Shown here piece after piece: positions 11,958 through 22,800 of a stretch of 38,550 nucleotides of DNA. Under the pieces are notes generated by a model that worked only from the letters and a program-made list of their open reading frames with translations, was not told the DNA's origin and ran no database searches. How positions within the stretch are numbered: position 1 is the first letter of the stretch; every line of letters begins with the position of its first letter. Origin of the DNA: Fibrobacter sp. (GTDB lineage: Bacteria; Fibrobacterota; Fibrobacteria; Fibrobacterales; Fibrobacteraceae). The position numbers were made by a program, and so were the translations under genes. Location: positions 1-38,550 of the forward strand of contig JAKSIE010000022.1 in the NCBI GenBank assembly GCA_024398995.1, given 5' to 3'.

Positions 11958-14900
11958 ATGAGACTTTTCAAAAACCCCGGTACCATCCCGTTCTTTCTGG
12001 TCTGCTTCCTAGGTGCATTTGTCCAGATGGGCATTTTCGTTCACTTCCAGACCTGGCTTAGTCAAAGCTACGAGGGTTCCAGTTTCCTATGGCGAAGCGC
12101 TGTTTTGCAGGTCGCCATGTTTGCTCCATGTATCTTTATGATGCCGGCGGCAAGCCACTTCGTGGGCAAGCGTTCCAAAGGGCGCGCCATGGCCTGGTCC
12201 AACGTCGGCATGGCAGTATCGCTTACTGCGATTTCCGTTTGCTACGTCACCGGATGCAACTGGGTCGCCTACGGATTGGTTGGTCTCTACGGCGTTTTCT
12301 ACGCGCTCCATGTTCCGGCCCGCGCCAGCGCCATGAAGGAAATCTTCGACGACGACACCTTGGCCAGGGCAAACGCTGTATTCATCATCTGCTACGTGGC
12401 AGGCGTTGTTTTAGCGGCCTACCTGGGCATCATTGTCTTCAGCCACATTTTGTTCATCTATCTTGGAGCCGCAGTCGCCGCAGCCATTATTAGTTTCTTT
12501 ATCCAGGGAGTGAAGCGTAACGAAGTCAGATACCGTTCCGCAAAGCGAGTCTTTGCCGCCACTTGGAAAATTCCCAGTGCTCGTCTCGCCATTCTTGGCT
12601 TGTCCGCATTCTGGGGAGTAATCCAGATTTTCCTGTTGTTGGCTCAGCACATGAGTTCCCACAATGTGGAAAACACTTTTAACTTGACTTCCGCCGGTTT
12701 CGTTTTCGCAGTGACTGTCGCAGCAGCAAGCTTTATCGTCGGCGCACTCATTGCAAGCGCCTCCTCCAAGGGCTTTGTAGAAACAGGCATTATTCCCTTT
12801 GCTGCTTTCGGCTCTGCATTGACCATGATCATTATTCCCTTCGCCCAGAACGATGTTCTTCAAGCTGTTCTTTACGGCGTACTTGGCCTTTGCACTGGTA
12901 GCGCCTTTGTAATTCTGCGAACCTCCATCCAGAATTTGACCAAGCCGGGCACCGCAGGAAGAATTCACTCCGTTTCCAATATGATCCAGATGATCATCCT
13001 GACAATCCTTATGGGTGGTCAAACCTTGCTCCTGATTTTCACAAACATTCAGGTCCGCCATTGTTTCTGGATTCTTGGCGTAGTTCTCGCCCTCACCTTC
13101 ATTCTGACCTTACGCAGTACTCCTATGGCATTACTCCGCGCAGTCCTTCGCTTCACCTTTACCTTCGTATTCCGCTACCGCGTCAAGGTGATGGGCGCAT
13201 CCAACATTCCTGAATCTGGTCCGCTGCTCTTGGTTGGTCCACACTTCAGCTTTATCGACTGGGCCGTTCTCCAGATGAGCAGCCCCCGTCCATTGCACAT
13301 CGCAAGTAACAGAAACACTTGGGCAGACTGGTACCAGAGATGGCTTTCCCACGGCAAGTTCCTGATCAGCATCAACCGCCGCGATCCCAAGCCCGCCATG
13401 GAAAAGATTCACGAAGCCCTGCTGAAAGGCGAAGCCGTGGTGATCTTCCCCGAAGGCGAAGTTTCAAAGTCTCCCAATATTTCCAAGTTCTCCCTGGATT
13501 ATTCCGAAGCCATCAAGGACACCGACGCACAGATTGTTCCTTTCTACATTCAGGGACTTTGGGGCAGCCGTTACAGCCACGCCTCCGAAAGCGTAATGCG
13601 CCCCCAGAACTTCAACAACATTGTGGGTGTCGGTTTTGGAAAGCCCATGCCCGCAACAAGTACCGAAGCAGAAATCCGCGACAGCATCGAAGACCTTTCT
13701 GTTTCTGTTTGGGACAAGGCACTTAGCTATTACAAGAGCCTGATCCCTACTTGGCTAAAGGCCATGAAGAAGCGCAAGAGCCGCCCCATCCTGATTGACC
13801 CTGCAGGCCGCCACGTTTCTGGCTACGAGATGATCGCCTTGGTCCGCTGCTTCCGCAACAAGATCCGCACAACGACTCACGGCGAAAAGAACATCGGTTT
13901 CATGATTCCCACAAGCCGCGACGCCGCCTTGGGCATGATTTCCATTCTTGCCGCAGGTAAAACATCAGTGAACCTGAACTTCACCGCTCCTGCCGACGTT
14001 GTTCTCGGTTGCATCGATGCTGCAGAAATCAAGACCGTTGTAACAACTCATCCCTTCTTTGAAAAGCTTTGCACCAAGAATCCCACCTTTGCTGAAATTG
14101 CAAACAAAGCAAAGATTATTTACCTGGATGACGAAGAAGCCAAGTTCGGTATGATTTCCCGCCTAATTTCGTACTTCTACGTACGAGTCATGCCGCGCCG
14201 TCTTCTGTCCTTAAGTTTCTCCAATGCAAAACTTAGCGACATAGCCTTCATCTTGTTCAGTTCCGGTTCCGAAGGCACCCCCAAGGGCGTTCTCCTGAGC
14301 CACAAGAACATTCTTGCAAACGCCATCCAGACCGACTGCATGATCCGCCTGCGCCGTAGCGATGTCATGACTGCGGAACTTCCCCTGTTCCACTCCTTCG
14401 GCTTGACCATGACATTCATGATGCCCTTGCTGGACGGTGTACCTATGGTTCTCTGCCCGGATCCTACGGACATCAAGACCCTGGCCCGAGTTTGCGCACA
14501 GTACAAGACCACAATCCTGATGGGCACTCCCACCTTCCTGCGAGCAATCTCCATTAACCGCTGGGTCCACCCCATGACCTTGGACAGCATCCGCTACATT
14601 GTGGGCGGTGCCGAAAAGGTTCGCCAGGAACTTCGCGAGTCCTTCAAACTGAAGTTCGGTAAGGATATTTTCGAAGCCTACGGTGCAACGGAACTTTCTC
14701 CCTTGGCCACCATCAACACCCCCAACGTGCTGTTGGATGACTTCCTCACCTTGGAAAAATGCACCGATCTGGATAGCGTCGGTCATTACATCCCTGGCAC
14801 CAAGGCCGCCATCATCGATCCGGAAACTAACGAGTTCCTGCCCATGGGCAGCGAAGGCATGGTTACCTTTGCAGGCCCTCAGGTGATGCAAGGCTACATG

Positions 14901-15344
14901 AAGAATCCTGAAAAGACCGCAAGTGTCATTTTCGAGAAGGACGGTCATCGTTGGTACAAGACTGGCGACAAGGGCACCCTCACTCCCGACGGATTCATCA
15001 AGTTGCTTGGTCGCTACAGCCGCTTTGCAAAGCTGGGTGGCGAAATGATATCCCTCATCGCCGTAGAACAGCGTCTCCACGAAACAGGCCTCATGGAAGG
15101 TCTGGAGTACGCGGTAGTGGCAATCCCCGACACCGTAAAGGGCGAACGCATTGTGCTTATGTATGTAGGCAACTACGACCAGGACGAAATGCAGCGCAAC
15201 CTGCGCAAGTCTGGCATGCCGCCTCTGATGATTCCTGGTTCCGTCTTCAAGGTGGACAGCATTCCTAAGCTGGGCTCCGGCAAGTGGGACTTCACCAACA
15301 TGAAGAAAGCTGCCATCGAACTGGTGGAAAACAGCAAGAAATAA
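11958..15344 (+). CDS. aas: MFS transporter / lysophospholipid acyltransferase / acyl-ACP synthetase fusion (LplT-Aas type)
   Basis: The 1128-residue inner-membrane protein recycles lysophospholipids. Residues about 1-390 are a 12-helix MFS domain like LplT, which flips lysophospholipid inward. Residues about 400-590 are a PlsC acyltransferase with HFSFID (HX4D, near 429) and FPEGE (near 497). Residues about 610-1128 are an AMP-forming acyl-ACP synthetase with SSGSEGTPKG (near 766), YGATE (near 907) and the TGD motif (near 1001). In E. coli LplT and Aas are separate proteins; single-chain versions are known in other lineages. The start ATG 11958 follows AAAGG. The gene lies 15 bases after the small transporter subunit and ends at a terminator. 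All catalytic motifs look intact. Confidence 0.92.
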   Translation: MRLFKNPGTIPFFLVCFLGAFVQMGIFVHFQTWLSQSYEGSSFLWRSAVLQVAMFAPCIFMMPAASHFVGKRSKGRAMAWSNVGMAVSLTAISVCYVTGCNWVAYGLVGLYGVFYALHVPARASAMKEIFDDDTLARANAVFIICYVAGVVLAAYLGIIVFSHILFIYLGAAVAAAIISFFIQGVKRNEVRYRSAKRVFAATWKIPSARLAILGLSAFWGVIQIFLLLAQHMSSHNVENTFNLTSAGFVFAVTVAAASFIVGALIASASSKGFVETGIIPFAAFGSALTMIIIPFAQNDVLQAVLYGVLGLCTGSAFVILRTSIQNLTKPGTAGRIHSVSNMIQMIILTILMGGQTLLLIFTNIQVRHCFWILGVVLALTFILTLRSTPMALLRAVLRFTFTFVFRYRVKVMGASNIPESGPLLLVGPHFSFIDWAVLQMSSPRPLHIASNRNTWADWYQRWLSHGKFLISINRRDPKPAMEKIHEALLKGEAVVIFPEGEVSKSPNISKFSLDYSEAIKDTDAQIVPFYIQGLWGSRYSHASESVMRPQNFNNIVGVGFGKPMPATSTEAEIRDSIEDLSVSVWDKALSYYKSLIPTWLKAMKKRKSRPILIDPAGRHVSGYEMIALVRCFRNKIRTTTHGEKNIGFMIPTSRDAALGMISILAAGKTSVNLNFTAPADVVLGCIDAAEIKTVVTTHPFFEKLCTKNPTFAEIANKAKIIYLDDEEAKFGMISRLISYFYVRVMPRRLLSLSFSNAKLSDIAFILFSSGSEGTPKGVLLSHKNILANAIQTDCMIRLRRSDVMTAELPLFHSFGLTMTFMMPLLDGVPMVLCPDPTDIKTLARVCAQYKTTILMGTPTFLRAISINRWVHPMTLDSIRYIVGGAEKVRQELRESFKLKFGKDIFEAYGATELSPLATINTPNVLLDDFLTLEKCTDLDSVGHYIPGTKAAIIDPETNEFLPMGSEGMVTFAGPQVMQGYMKNPEKTASVIFEKDGHRWYKTGDKGTLTPDGFIKLLGRYSRFAKLGGEMISLIAVEQRLHETGLMEGLEYAVVAIPDTVKGERIVLMYVGNYDQDEMQRNLRKSGMPPLMIPGSVFKVDSIPKLGSGKWDFTNMKKAAIELVENSKK

Positions 15345-15352
15345 TGTTATGG

Positions 15353-15383
15353 AAAAGACGAATCGAAAGGTTCGTCTTTTTTT
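15353..15383 (+). terminator. intrinsic terminator after the acyltransferase fusion gene
   Basis: Stem AAAAGACGAA/TTCGTCTTTT with an 8-base loop and a T-run starts about ten bases after the stop codon. Confidence 0.85.
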
Positions 15384-15497
15384 ATTCCATGCATAATTTT
15401 GGGAAAACTCGCCTGCCCCATTTGTTTTAGTAGAGGAAAGGTGTTTTTGGAAATCGAAAGTTTGTATAATTGGAACTGAATAGCAAAGGAGTTTGTA

Positions 15498-15965
15498 ATG
15501 CAGAATATCAAGAAGAAAGTTGAAGAAATGGGACTTACGCTCCCCGCCGTGGCTGCACCTCTTGCAGCATACGTTCCTGCAACTCGCGCTGGCGATATTA
15601 TTTTCGTTTCTGGCCAATTGCCTTCTGTAAACGGAGATTTTTCTGCATACTGCGGAATGGTGCCCACCGAGCTTTCTCCAGAAAAGGCAAAGGAAGGCGC
15701 CGCCATTTGCTTGCTGAACAACATCGCCGCAGCCATGAGCATGCTAAATGAAGGAGAAACCTTGAAACTTGTTCAGATGCAGGGCTTTGTTCAGTCCACG
15801 CCGGAATTCAAGGAACAGCCCGCAGTATTAAACGGTGCTAGTGAACTGGCTGTACAGATTCTTGGTGAAAACGGAAAACACGCACGCATTGCCGTAGGTG
15901 TTGCCGCACTTCCGAAGAACGCCGGCGTTGAAGTGGGCTGCACTTTCCAGGCAATCAAAGCTTAG
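15498..15965 (+). CDS. RidA/YjgF/YER057c/UK114 family protein
   Basis: The 155-residue product belongs to the Rid superfamily, whose archetype RidA hydrolyses reactive enamine/imine intermediates of PLP enzymes. It shows the family core GDIIFVSGQLP at residues about 32-42 and the C-terminal HARIAVGVAALPKNAGVEV. The Arg in HAR probably corresponds to the conserved arginine that binds the carboxylate. It is longer than E. coli RidA (128) and fits the YjgF_endoribonuc_4-like subgroup, so RidA activity itself is not certain. AAAGGAG lies six bases before ATG 15498, and a TATAAT box occurs at 15465-15470 without an obvious -35. It converges on the HD-domain gene with 12 bases between stops and no terminator seen. 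Confidence 0.9.
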   Translation: MQNIKKKVEEMGLTLPAVAAPLAAYVPATRAGDIIFVSGQLPSVNGDFSAYCGMVPTELSPEKAKEGAAICLLNNIAAAMSMLNEGETLKLVQMQGFVQSTPEFKEQPAVLNGASELAVQILGENGKHARIAVGVAALPKNAGVEVGCTFQAIKA

Positions 15966-15977
15966 TTCAAAGCTTCG

Positions 15978-16481
15978 CTAGAATTCAAATTTTTGAAGCC
16001 AGTCTCGAACAGAGTAAGTAGGGACGTCGGCCTTGCGAACCTGAGCAGCCACGAAACCGCCAGCAGTAGAAGCCATTTTCTGGGGATCCAGCTTAATGCC
16101 TACACGACCAAGATCTAGGCGATCGGCGTCATAGCAGGTATCGATAGTTGGGTCGTCGGAGCTTCGTTCCGTGGTGTGGTTCTTGCAGGCATGATACAGT
16201 TTTTCAAACTGTTCGTCTGTTATTTCAAAGAGTTTCTCTTCACGACATTTCTTAGCAAATTCTGCACCGCGACCGCCATGGGTATCATCGTACCCATCGC
16301 TTTCTCGTTTGGAATCGTGGAACAATGCAAAGAGCCGAACTACGGTAATGTCGGCACCGGTCTTTTTCGCAAGCAACAGTCCGTTAAATTCCACCTGCCG
16401 CCAATGGGCCAGCCCGTGGATTTCGGAATCGTAAACACGATCCTCAAAAACGATGTCTTGTAGCGCCGCGAAATCGATCAT
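15978..16481 (-). CDS. HD-domain phosphohydrolase-like protein
   Basis: The product has 167 residues from ATG 16481; a GTG at 16487 overlapping the mutS stop is the alternative start. The metal-binding pattern of HD hydrolases is visible: H26 (HGLAHW), H55-D56 (ALFHDSKR), a central His pair (HACKNHT) and DADRLDL near the C-terminus. Such proteins cleave phosphate esters, often nucleotides. The substrate here is unknown. It is the last gene after scpB and mutS and is separated from mutS by only a few bases, with GGGAAG inside the end of mutS as its likely ribosome site. The link to mismatch repair may be only operonic. Confidence 0.82.
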   Translation of the reverse strand: MIDFAALQDIVFEDRVYDSEIHGLAHWRQVEFNGLLLAKKTGADITVVRLFALFHDSKRESDGYDDTHGGRGAEFAKKCREEKLFEITDEQFEKLYHACKNHTTERSSDDPTIDTCYDADRLDLGRVGIKLDPQKMASTAGGFVAAQVRKADVPTYSVRDWLQKFEF

Positions 16482-16486
16482 GGTCA

Positions 16487-19099
16487 CTACTTCCCGTAGT
16501 TTTCCTTCAGGTCCATGAGGTATTGGAGAGCCTGCATGGGGGTCATTTCCTCGGGGCGGAGGCGGCGGATTTCTTCCTTCAGAAGCACGGTGCTTTCGTC
16601 GGGAGGCGCAAACAGGTCAACCTGGGGCTTTTCCTTGATTTTCTTGTTGGCGGCTTCGTCGCTGGGGTCGATTTTGTGCTTTTCAAGGCGCATCAAAATC
16701 TTGCGAGCGCGGCGCAGCACGTTATTGGGGAGCCCTGCCATTTCAGCCACATGAATACCGTAGCTGGAGTCGCAGGCGCCTTCCAAAATCTTATGCAAGA
16801 AAATCAGCTTGTCACCCTTTTCCTGAACGGCCACCTGGTAGTTGCCGGCATGTTCCAAGTCTTCCACCAGGCCGGTCAATTCGTGGTAGTGGGTTGCAAA
16901 GAGCGTGAGGGCTGCGCGAGCGGGTTCATCGTGCAGAGTCTCCACGATGGCCCAGGCAATGGAGAGGCCGTCGAAGGTACTGGTACCGCGGCCAATTTCG
17001 TCAAGCAGCACCAGGCTGTGGGCGGTGGCGTTACGCAGGATGTTCGCTGTTTCAATCATTTCCACCATGAAGGTAGAGAGGCCGCGGCTCAGGCGGTCGC
17101 TGGCACCCACGCGGGTAAAGATGCGGTCCACAACGCCGATGCGGGCAGATTCCGCAGGCACGAAGCAGCCGATTTGCGCCATCAAGACAATGAGGCCGGT
17201 CTGACGCAGGTAAGTGGATTTACCAGCCATATTGGGGCCGGTAATCAGCATAAGCCGGGTGGCCTCGGGAGACAATTTCACATCGTTGCTGATGAAATCC
17301 AGGTCCGGATTCACCGCCACAATCACGGGATGGAAACCGCCCTTGATTTCGATGCCGGAGCCTTCGAAAACTTCAGGGCAGACGTAGTTGTACTTACGGG
17401 CGGCGCGAGCGAAGCTGTACAGCGTATCAACGCGGGCAATGGCGTTAGCGATTTCCTGAAGTTCTGCGCGCCAGGAGTTAACGCGGTCGCGGAGTTCCGA
17501 GAAAATCTTGTATTCCAGAGCGTGGATATTCACTTCGGCATTGCTGATGATGGATTCGCATTCCTTCATTTCCGGAGTGATGTAACGTTCGGCGTTTACC
17601 GTGGTCTGCTTACGGATATATTCGTCGGGAATGGGGTTCGTAGCCTTGGCCATGGCAGCGCGGGTCACTTCGATGTAGTAACCAAAAACCTTGTTGTAGC
17701 CAACCTTCAGGCTAGGAATTCCAAGGCGTTCCTTTTCGCGGGTTTCCAGGGAGGCGATCCACTGGCGACGATCCTTGATGTCGGCATTCATGGCATCCAA
17801 CTCGGCGTTGGCTCCTTCGCGAATCATGCCGCCTTCACGAACAGTCAACGGCAAATCGTCATTGAACTGGCTGAGAAGTTCCTCTCCCCTACCCTTGGCG
17901 CGGATCAAAGCCTCACGCATAGGCTCAAAAATAGGAGACTGCAAACCTTCCAGAACATCGGCCACCTTGGATGCCTGAGCCAGGGAGCGGCCCATACCGG
18001 CAAGGTCGCGAGCGTTGGCACGGCCAGAACCTACGCGGCCCATCAAGCGTTCCATATCCAGAATGGAAGTGAGGGATTCCTTCAGTTCATCAAGGGCCAC
18101 CGGATTATTCACAAGTTCATCGACGGCTTCTTCACGTTCCTTAATGCGGTCCACGGAAATTAGAGGATGGCTCACCCAATCCTTCAAAGTACGGCCACCC
18201 ATGGCGGTGACGGTAAAGTCCAGCACATAGCAGAGGGTGCTGCTGATGTCGTCGGCATTCAGCGGACGCACCAGTTCCAGGTTACGCAAGGTGCTGGGAT
18301 CCAGCGTCATGTAGTCGTCCAGATTTAAAATCTCGAGGGCTGTAAAATGAGACAGCTCGGATTTCTTCTGGTACATGAGGTACTGGAGCAGTGCGCCAGT
18401 TACAGACGTTTCTTCAGCACGGCCATCCAGACCGAGACCATCCAAGGCTTCCACCTTGAAGTGATTAAAGAGCGTATCCTTGGCAGCTTCTTCGCCGAAC
18501 TGGAAAGCCGGAAGCTCCGTAATCAAAATGTTTTCGTACTTGATCAAGTCCATGACACCGTCGGGAATTACCGTTCCTTCGGGAACGAGAATTTCCTTGG
18601 GCATGCGGCGGCAGAATTCACATTCGAAAGCCTGAATGGAGCTCTTGCTGGTAGCCAAGTAACCAGTGGTCACATCGGCGATTGCAAAGGCGGCGGCTTC
18701 CCCGGCCGGGACGTAGGCGCAAAGGTAGTTCGCTTCCTTGGCGTCTAGGTTAGCTTCGTTCATGGCGGTGCCGGCACTGATGATTTCCACAATATCGCGC
18801 TTGACGATGCCCTTGGCGAGTTTCGGATCTTCCACCTGTTCGCAAATAGCCACACGATAGCCAGCAGCCACCATCTTGGGAACGTAACGTTCGGCGGCAT
18901 GGTGCGGGAACCCGCAAAGAGGCGTTGCACCAGAAGCACCATTGTTGCGGCTGGTCAGGGTAATGCCCAAAATCTTAGAGGCGATAACAGCATCTTCTTC
19001 GAAAAGTTCAAAGAAGTCACCCATTCTAAAGAACAAGATGCAGCCAGGATTTTGAGCCTTGATATCGTAATATTGCTGCATCAACGGAGTGCAAGCCAT
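16487..19099 (-). CDS. mutS: DNA mismatch repair protein MutS
   Basis: The 870-residue product is a mismatch-recognition ATPase close to the 853-residue E. coli protein. The N-terminal mismatch-reading Phe-x-Glu is F29-F-E31 in GDFFELF. The Walker A GPNMAGKST begins at residue 621, and the Walker B LVLLDEIGRGTS is near 697-708. The helix-turn-helix dimerisation segment (HVAEMAGLPNNVLRRA) is near 783-798. This is MutS1 rather than MutS2: the mismatch domain is present and there is no Smr domain. Its ATG overlaps the scpB stop by one base (TAATG), implying translational coupling. No mutL is seen in the window. Confidence 0.97.
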   Translation of the reverse strand: MACTPLMQQYYDIKAQNPGCILFFRMGDFFELFEEDAVIASKILGITLTSRNNGASGATPLCGFPHHAAERYVPKMVAAGYRVAICEQVEDPKLAKGIVKRDIVEIISAGTAMNEANLDAKEANYLCAYVPAGEAAAFAIADVTTGYLATSKSSIQAFECEFCRRMPKEILVPEGTVIPDGVMDLIKYENILITELPAFQFGEEAAKDTLFNHFKVEALDGLGLDGRAEETSVTGALLQYLMYQKKSELSHFTALEILNLDDYMTLDPSTLRNLELVRPLNADDISSTLCYVLDFTVTAMGGRTLKDWVSHPLISVDRIKEREEAVDELVNNPVALDELKESLTSILDMERLMGRVGSGRANARDLAGMGRSLAQASKVADVLEGLQSPIFEPMREALIRAKGRGEELLSQFNDDLPLTVREGGMIREGANAELDAMNADIKDRRQWIASLETREKERLGIPSLKVGYNKVFGYYIEVTRAAMAKATNPIPDEYIRKQTTVNAERYITPEMKECESIISNAEVNIHALEYKIFSELRDRVNSWRAELQEIANAIARVDTLYSFARAARKYNYVCPEVFEGSGIEIKGGFHPVIVAVNPDLDFISNDVKLSPEATRLMLITGPNMAGKSTYLRQTGLIVLMAQIGCFVPAESARIGVVDRIFTRVGASDRLSRGLSTFMVEMIETANILRNATAHSLVLLDEIGRGTSTFDGLSIAWAIVETLHDEPARAALTLFATHYHELTGLVEDLEHAGNYQVAVQEKGDKLIFLHKILEGACDSSYGIHVAEMAGLPNNVLRRARKILMRLEKHKIDPSDEAANKKIKEKPQVDLFAPPDESTVLLKEEIRRLRPEEMTPMQALQYLMDLKENYGK

Positions 19100-19809
19100 T
19101 ACAGATCTCCCATGGAAAGTTCAACCTGGTCCGGATTATCTTCCGGTTCCACAGGTTCTTCAGGTGCAATGGACTCAGGCTTGGCGTACTGGGGCACCAA
19201 GGCACCAGCTTCAAGCAATTCACTGAATTCGCGCAAACGAGGCAAGTCTTCGGGAATGCGGTTAATTCCAAAATACTTCATGAATTCCTGAGTGGTCACG
19301 TAAGTGTAGGGATTGCCCACAGTTTCCGCACGTGCACCCAGAGCAATAAACTTTTTATCCAGCAAGTTACGGATTGGACCGTCTGCAGAAGAAACGCCAC
19401 GAACCTGTTCAATGGCAGCCTTGGTAATGGGTTGCTGGTATGCAATCACGGCCAAGGTTTCCAGAGCAGCCTGACTCAAGCGACGGGCATTCACATCCGG
19501 GAACAACTTGCGCACCCAGGGATAATACTTGGCGCGAGTACGGAAGCGGTAACCACCGGCCTGTTCCACAATTTCAAAAGGTGAGTTGATCTTATTCAAG
19601 GAATCGTTGGCAGCAATCAAGGCGTCGGACACCAGGCGGGCATCCAAAAAGTCACCCAGGATTTCACGCAGTTTCTTAAGGGTCACCACATCCGGGGAGG
19701 CAAACACAAGTGCCTGGATAATACGGGCAAGATCTTCCTGACTTTCAACTTTTGGAAGTTCCGCGGACTCTTCGGCCAATTCATCAATGTTCTGATCGTT
19801 TTCACTCAT
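19099..19809 (-). CDS. scpB: segregation and condensation protein ScpB
   Basis: The 236-residue product is the winged-helix subunit of the SMC-ScpAB condensin complex. Residues about 25-200 hold the ScpB fold, with the conserved segments RLSQAALETLAVIAYQQP, ITKAAIEQVRG and YVTTQEFMKYFGI. The N-terminus (about 20 residues) and C-terminus (about 35) are acidic and probably disordered. No Shine-Dalgarno sequence is apparent at ATG 19809. It heads the scpB-mutS-HD unit. The partner scpA, often adjacent in other bacteria, is not next to it here; the upstream neighbour is the FISUMP lipoprotein gene, which ends at its own terminator. Confidence 0.95.
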   Translation of the reverse strand: MSENDQNIDELAEESAELPKVESQEDLARIIQALVFASPDVVTLKKLREILGDFLDARLVSDALIAANDSLNKINSPFEIVEQAGGYRFRTRAKYYPWVRKLFPDVNARRLSQAALETLAVIAYQQPITKAAIEQVRGVSSADGPIRNLLDKKFIALGARAETVGNPYTYVTTQEFMKYFGINRIPEDLPRLREFSELLEAGALVPQYAKPESIAPEEPVEPEDNPDQVELSMGDL

Positions 19810-19841
19810 AATATCTAATGTAGAAATTTTTGTTTTCCAAC

Positions 19842-19871
19842 AAAAAAAGGACTCCTTACGGAGCCCTTTTT
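19842..19871 (-). terminator. intrinsic terminator after the FISUMP lipoprotein gene
   Basis: Arms rich in GGxCTCC/GGAGxCC around a TTAC loop, with one mismatch, are flanked by A and T runs. It lies about 16 bases beyond the stop of the 19887-23480 gene on the minus strand. Confidence 0.75.
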
Positions 19872-19886
19872 AAAGGGAAGACAGTT

Positions 19887-22800
19887 CTATTTTTTCTTCA
19901 CGCAACGAACATAAGCCAAATGTTCAACATTATGGCTATAGCGAATTGCATCATGTTGGCTATAGGAGCTTGTCCTATCATAAGAAACAAATCTCCATGT
20001 ATAGGCCGTTATTTTTTGAGTATCGTACGTAGAAGTCCAGAAAAGTGTAGAAACGTCCTTGTAAAAGGAACTGAAAGACGATCCATCTGTACGACCGTAT
20101 CCATTCGGCTTAGCGGAGAATCCATAAAGGTCTAAGCCATTATCATCTGTTCCATTGTTCCAGTCGGTAGCCGACTTTAGATATTTTCCCGCATTGCGAT
20201 ATTCACTCGACGAACCGGATGCACCAATGTAACTAAAGAGAGTTGTCCAGTCACTATTCGTTGGAACATGATACCCCGTGGGACAAACGCCTTGATTACC
20301 CGCTGAACTACAGTAGACGCCTTTACCACATTCAGCTTCTGTTTTATTCAGTGCGCCGGCAAAGCTATACAGCCTTCCTAAGCCAGAACAATTAGTACTG
20401 GCGGTCGTACCGCTATAACAATAGGAGGTAATAGAACTACTGGAGTAACCCATATTTTCTGCAGTCCAAACCTGGTCCCCAATATCAATGATTTTATAGG
20501 TTCTACCACCATGACTTACATCGTCATAAGAATAACTCTTAAAGCTATAGGATCCCGAAGAATAAGTGCAACGATATGGAGAACTTCCAACCCATGCAAA
20601 CTTTTGATTAAAGTCTGAATAGCACACAGAACCAGCCGCTTTTTCTGGATTGGACGCAGATCGCCAGGCATAAGATCCGCTAGTGTTATCACACACATAT
20701 CCTTCGGAAACTTGATAATGGTTCACAGATGATGTACAAACCTTCTTGTTTGCAGTTTCCCCAGCTGTGGCTGCACGATATTTGTACGTACTATTTTCAT
20801 AAACACAAGATACACCAGCAGCAGCATAGTAAGAATCTACGTTGCTCTTACGGCATATATAGCCTACATCCTTTTCGTATGCCGTAGCAGCTCGCCATGC
20901 CGGGGTCGACTTGGTGGAATCACAAACATACCCGCTATATACAGTAGAATGATTAAAGGCAGATGTGCAGATGTATCCGGTAGCCTTTTCTTCTGTTGTC
21001 GCAGAGCCCCAAGAATAACTGCTGCCATTCTTTCGACAAACGATACCTTCGGCTTTATTGAATTGATTAACGATCGACGAATTACAAACAGCCCCACCTT
21101 TTTCCTCGTTAGTCGAAGCCGTACGCCATTCAAATCCATCTTTAGTCTCATCGCAGGCAAAGGTCTTTTTGACGCCGTTATTTGTTACAGACTGGACCTT
21201 GTACAGATTGCTGCTATTGCACATCGTGCCCGTCCAGCTTTCGCCTTCTGACGCAGTACGCCAAACATAGCCTCGTTCATCCATATCGTAGACACAAGTG
21301 TATCCATTCTTAATGGTTCCAGCCTTTGCACCAACACAACGCATTCCTGTAGCCATTTCCGCAACACTGGCATTTTGCCATTCAAAAATTTGCATACCGG
21401 ATTCACACATCATTTCGTCACAGCGATCCAAGCAATAAGCTGCAGACTTATTATTACCATAATAAATCCAGCTGGACAGGGTTTGCAACATTTGAGTCAT
21501 ATCGCAAATTTCCCATCGTTTATTTGCACAAAGGAACTTAGACCCATTCACTTCACCAATTTCGCCTTCGTTTCCTGCGGAGCATACTCCGATAGTACAA
21601 TAAACTTCATCCCTCTTCACCCATTCAAAGTCTCCATCGACACATTCGTAGAAGAATCCAGAGCCAGCCTGTGCACACGATCCAGAGTTTGCTTCGGTGC
21701 AAGTGCCCAAATCCATATGGTCTAGAGTTGTAACAGTCCATTCGTCGCGGCAATAATAGACTTTGCTCTTATGTTCCTTGAACGTATCGCGGATTTTATC
21801 TATACATGCGACACCAATTTCGTAATCCAGCTGGGTAGCCTCATTCCACTGACTACCATCACATACGTAGTACTGGGAGTTTGATGCAGCCTGGATGACC
21901 TTGTCTACACGAGTCTCTTCACAAACATTGCTTGCCTGCAATTCATATTCCAGTTCCGGCACCATCTTCCAAGATTCATTGACGCAGTGATAGGGAGTCC
22001 CATCAACCAGGGCGTATTCACCTTCTCGGTTTTCCGTGCAAAGCTTCAAGGTAAAGGAGGGATAATCGATTTTAGTCCACTGTTTGTCTTTACAAACAAA
22101 GTATTCCTCAGATTCTGTTTTTGTATACTGCTTGCTGCTCTTTTCCACATCCTCGGTGCAGCTCTTCAACTCATAGGCGGTCTTGGAAATTTCATTCCAT
22201 TCGCCCTGCTGGCAAGTGTAATACTTGGGTTCAGATCCGTAGGTCTTATATTCACCTTCCATTTTACCAGTACAAACGCCAAGTTCCGTATCCAAAGCGG
22301 TTGCAAGGTGCCACCTATTGCTGGCGCAAACAAAGCCCTTTCCGTAGGTAGCACTCTTCTTGTTCCCATTCTTCTGGATTTCAGTTTCGTTGTCTTCGTT
22401 ACACTCGCCTAGTTCAAACGAATTGACCCAGAATTCATAAACAAACTTGTCGAAATCGGTTGCCTTGGCGGCATAACCAAAGGCCTTCACATTGTTTCGG
22501 ACAGCAGCCAAGTCAACATTTGTGCTTAAGTCGTCGGCAATGGACGTTTTCAGCAAGGCGTCATCCCATGATCCATTTTCTGCGAAATCCACACTGAAGT
22601 CATCCATATGATCCGCAAGCATCTTCATGCTCTGGGTACCCACCATCATAATGGAAGATGCCAGAAGTGCCTTGCCTGCAGAAGTCGCATCATCCAAGGA
22701 AAGATCCGTAGAGGTCTTTACTTCTCCGTTATCGTTACCGAAAATTGCGGAAAGTTCCTTGAAAGCCTGTTTCTTTGCGGCAACCACGTTGTAGTGATCT

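Noticed and set aside
16523..18163. A 546-codon open frame antisense to mutS.
   Set aside because: It is a shadow of mutS; no domain, ribosome site or promoter supports it.
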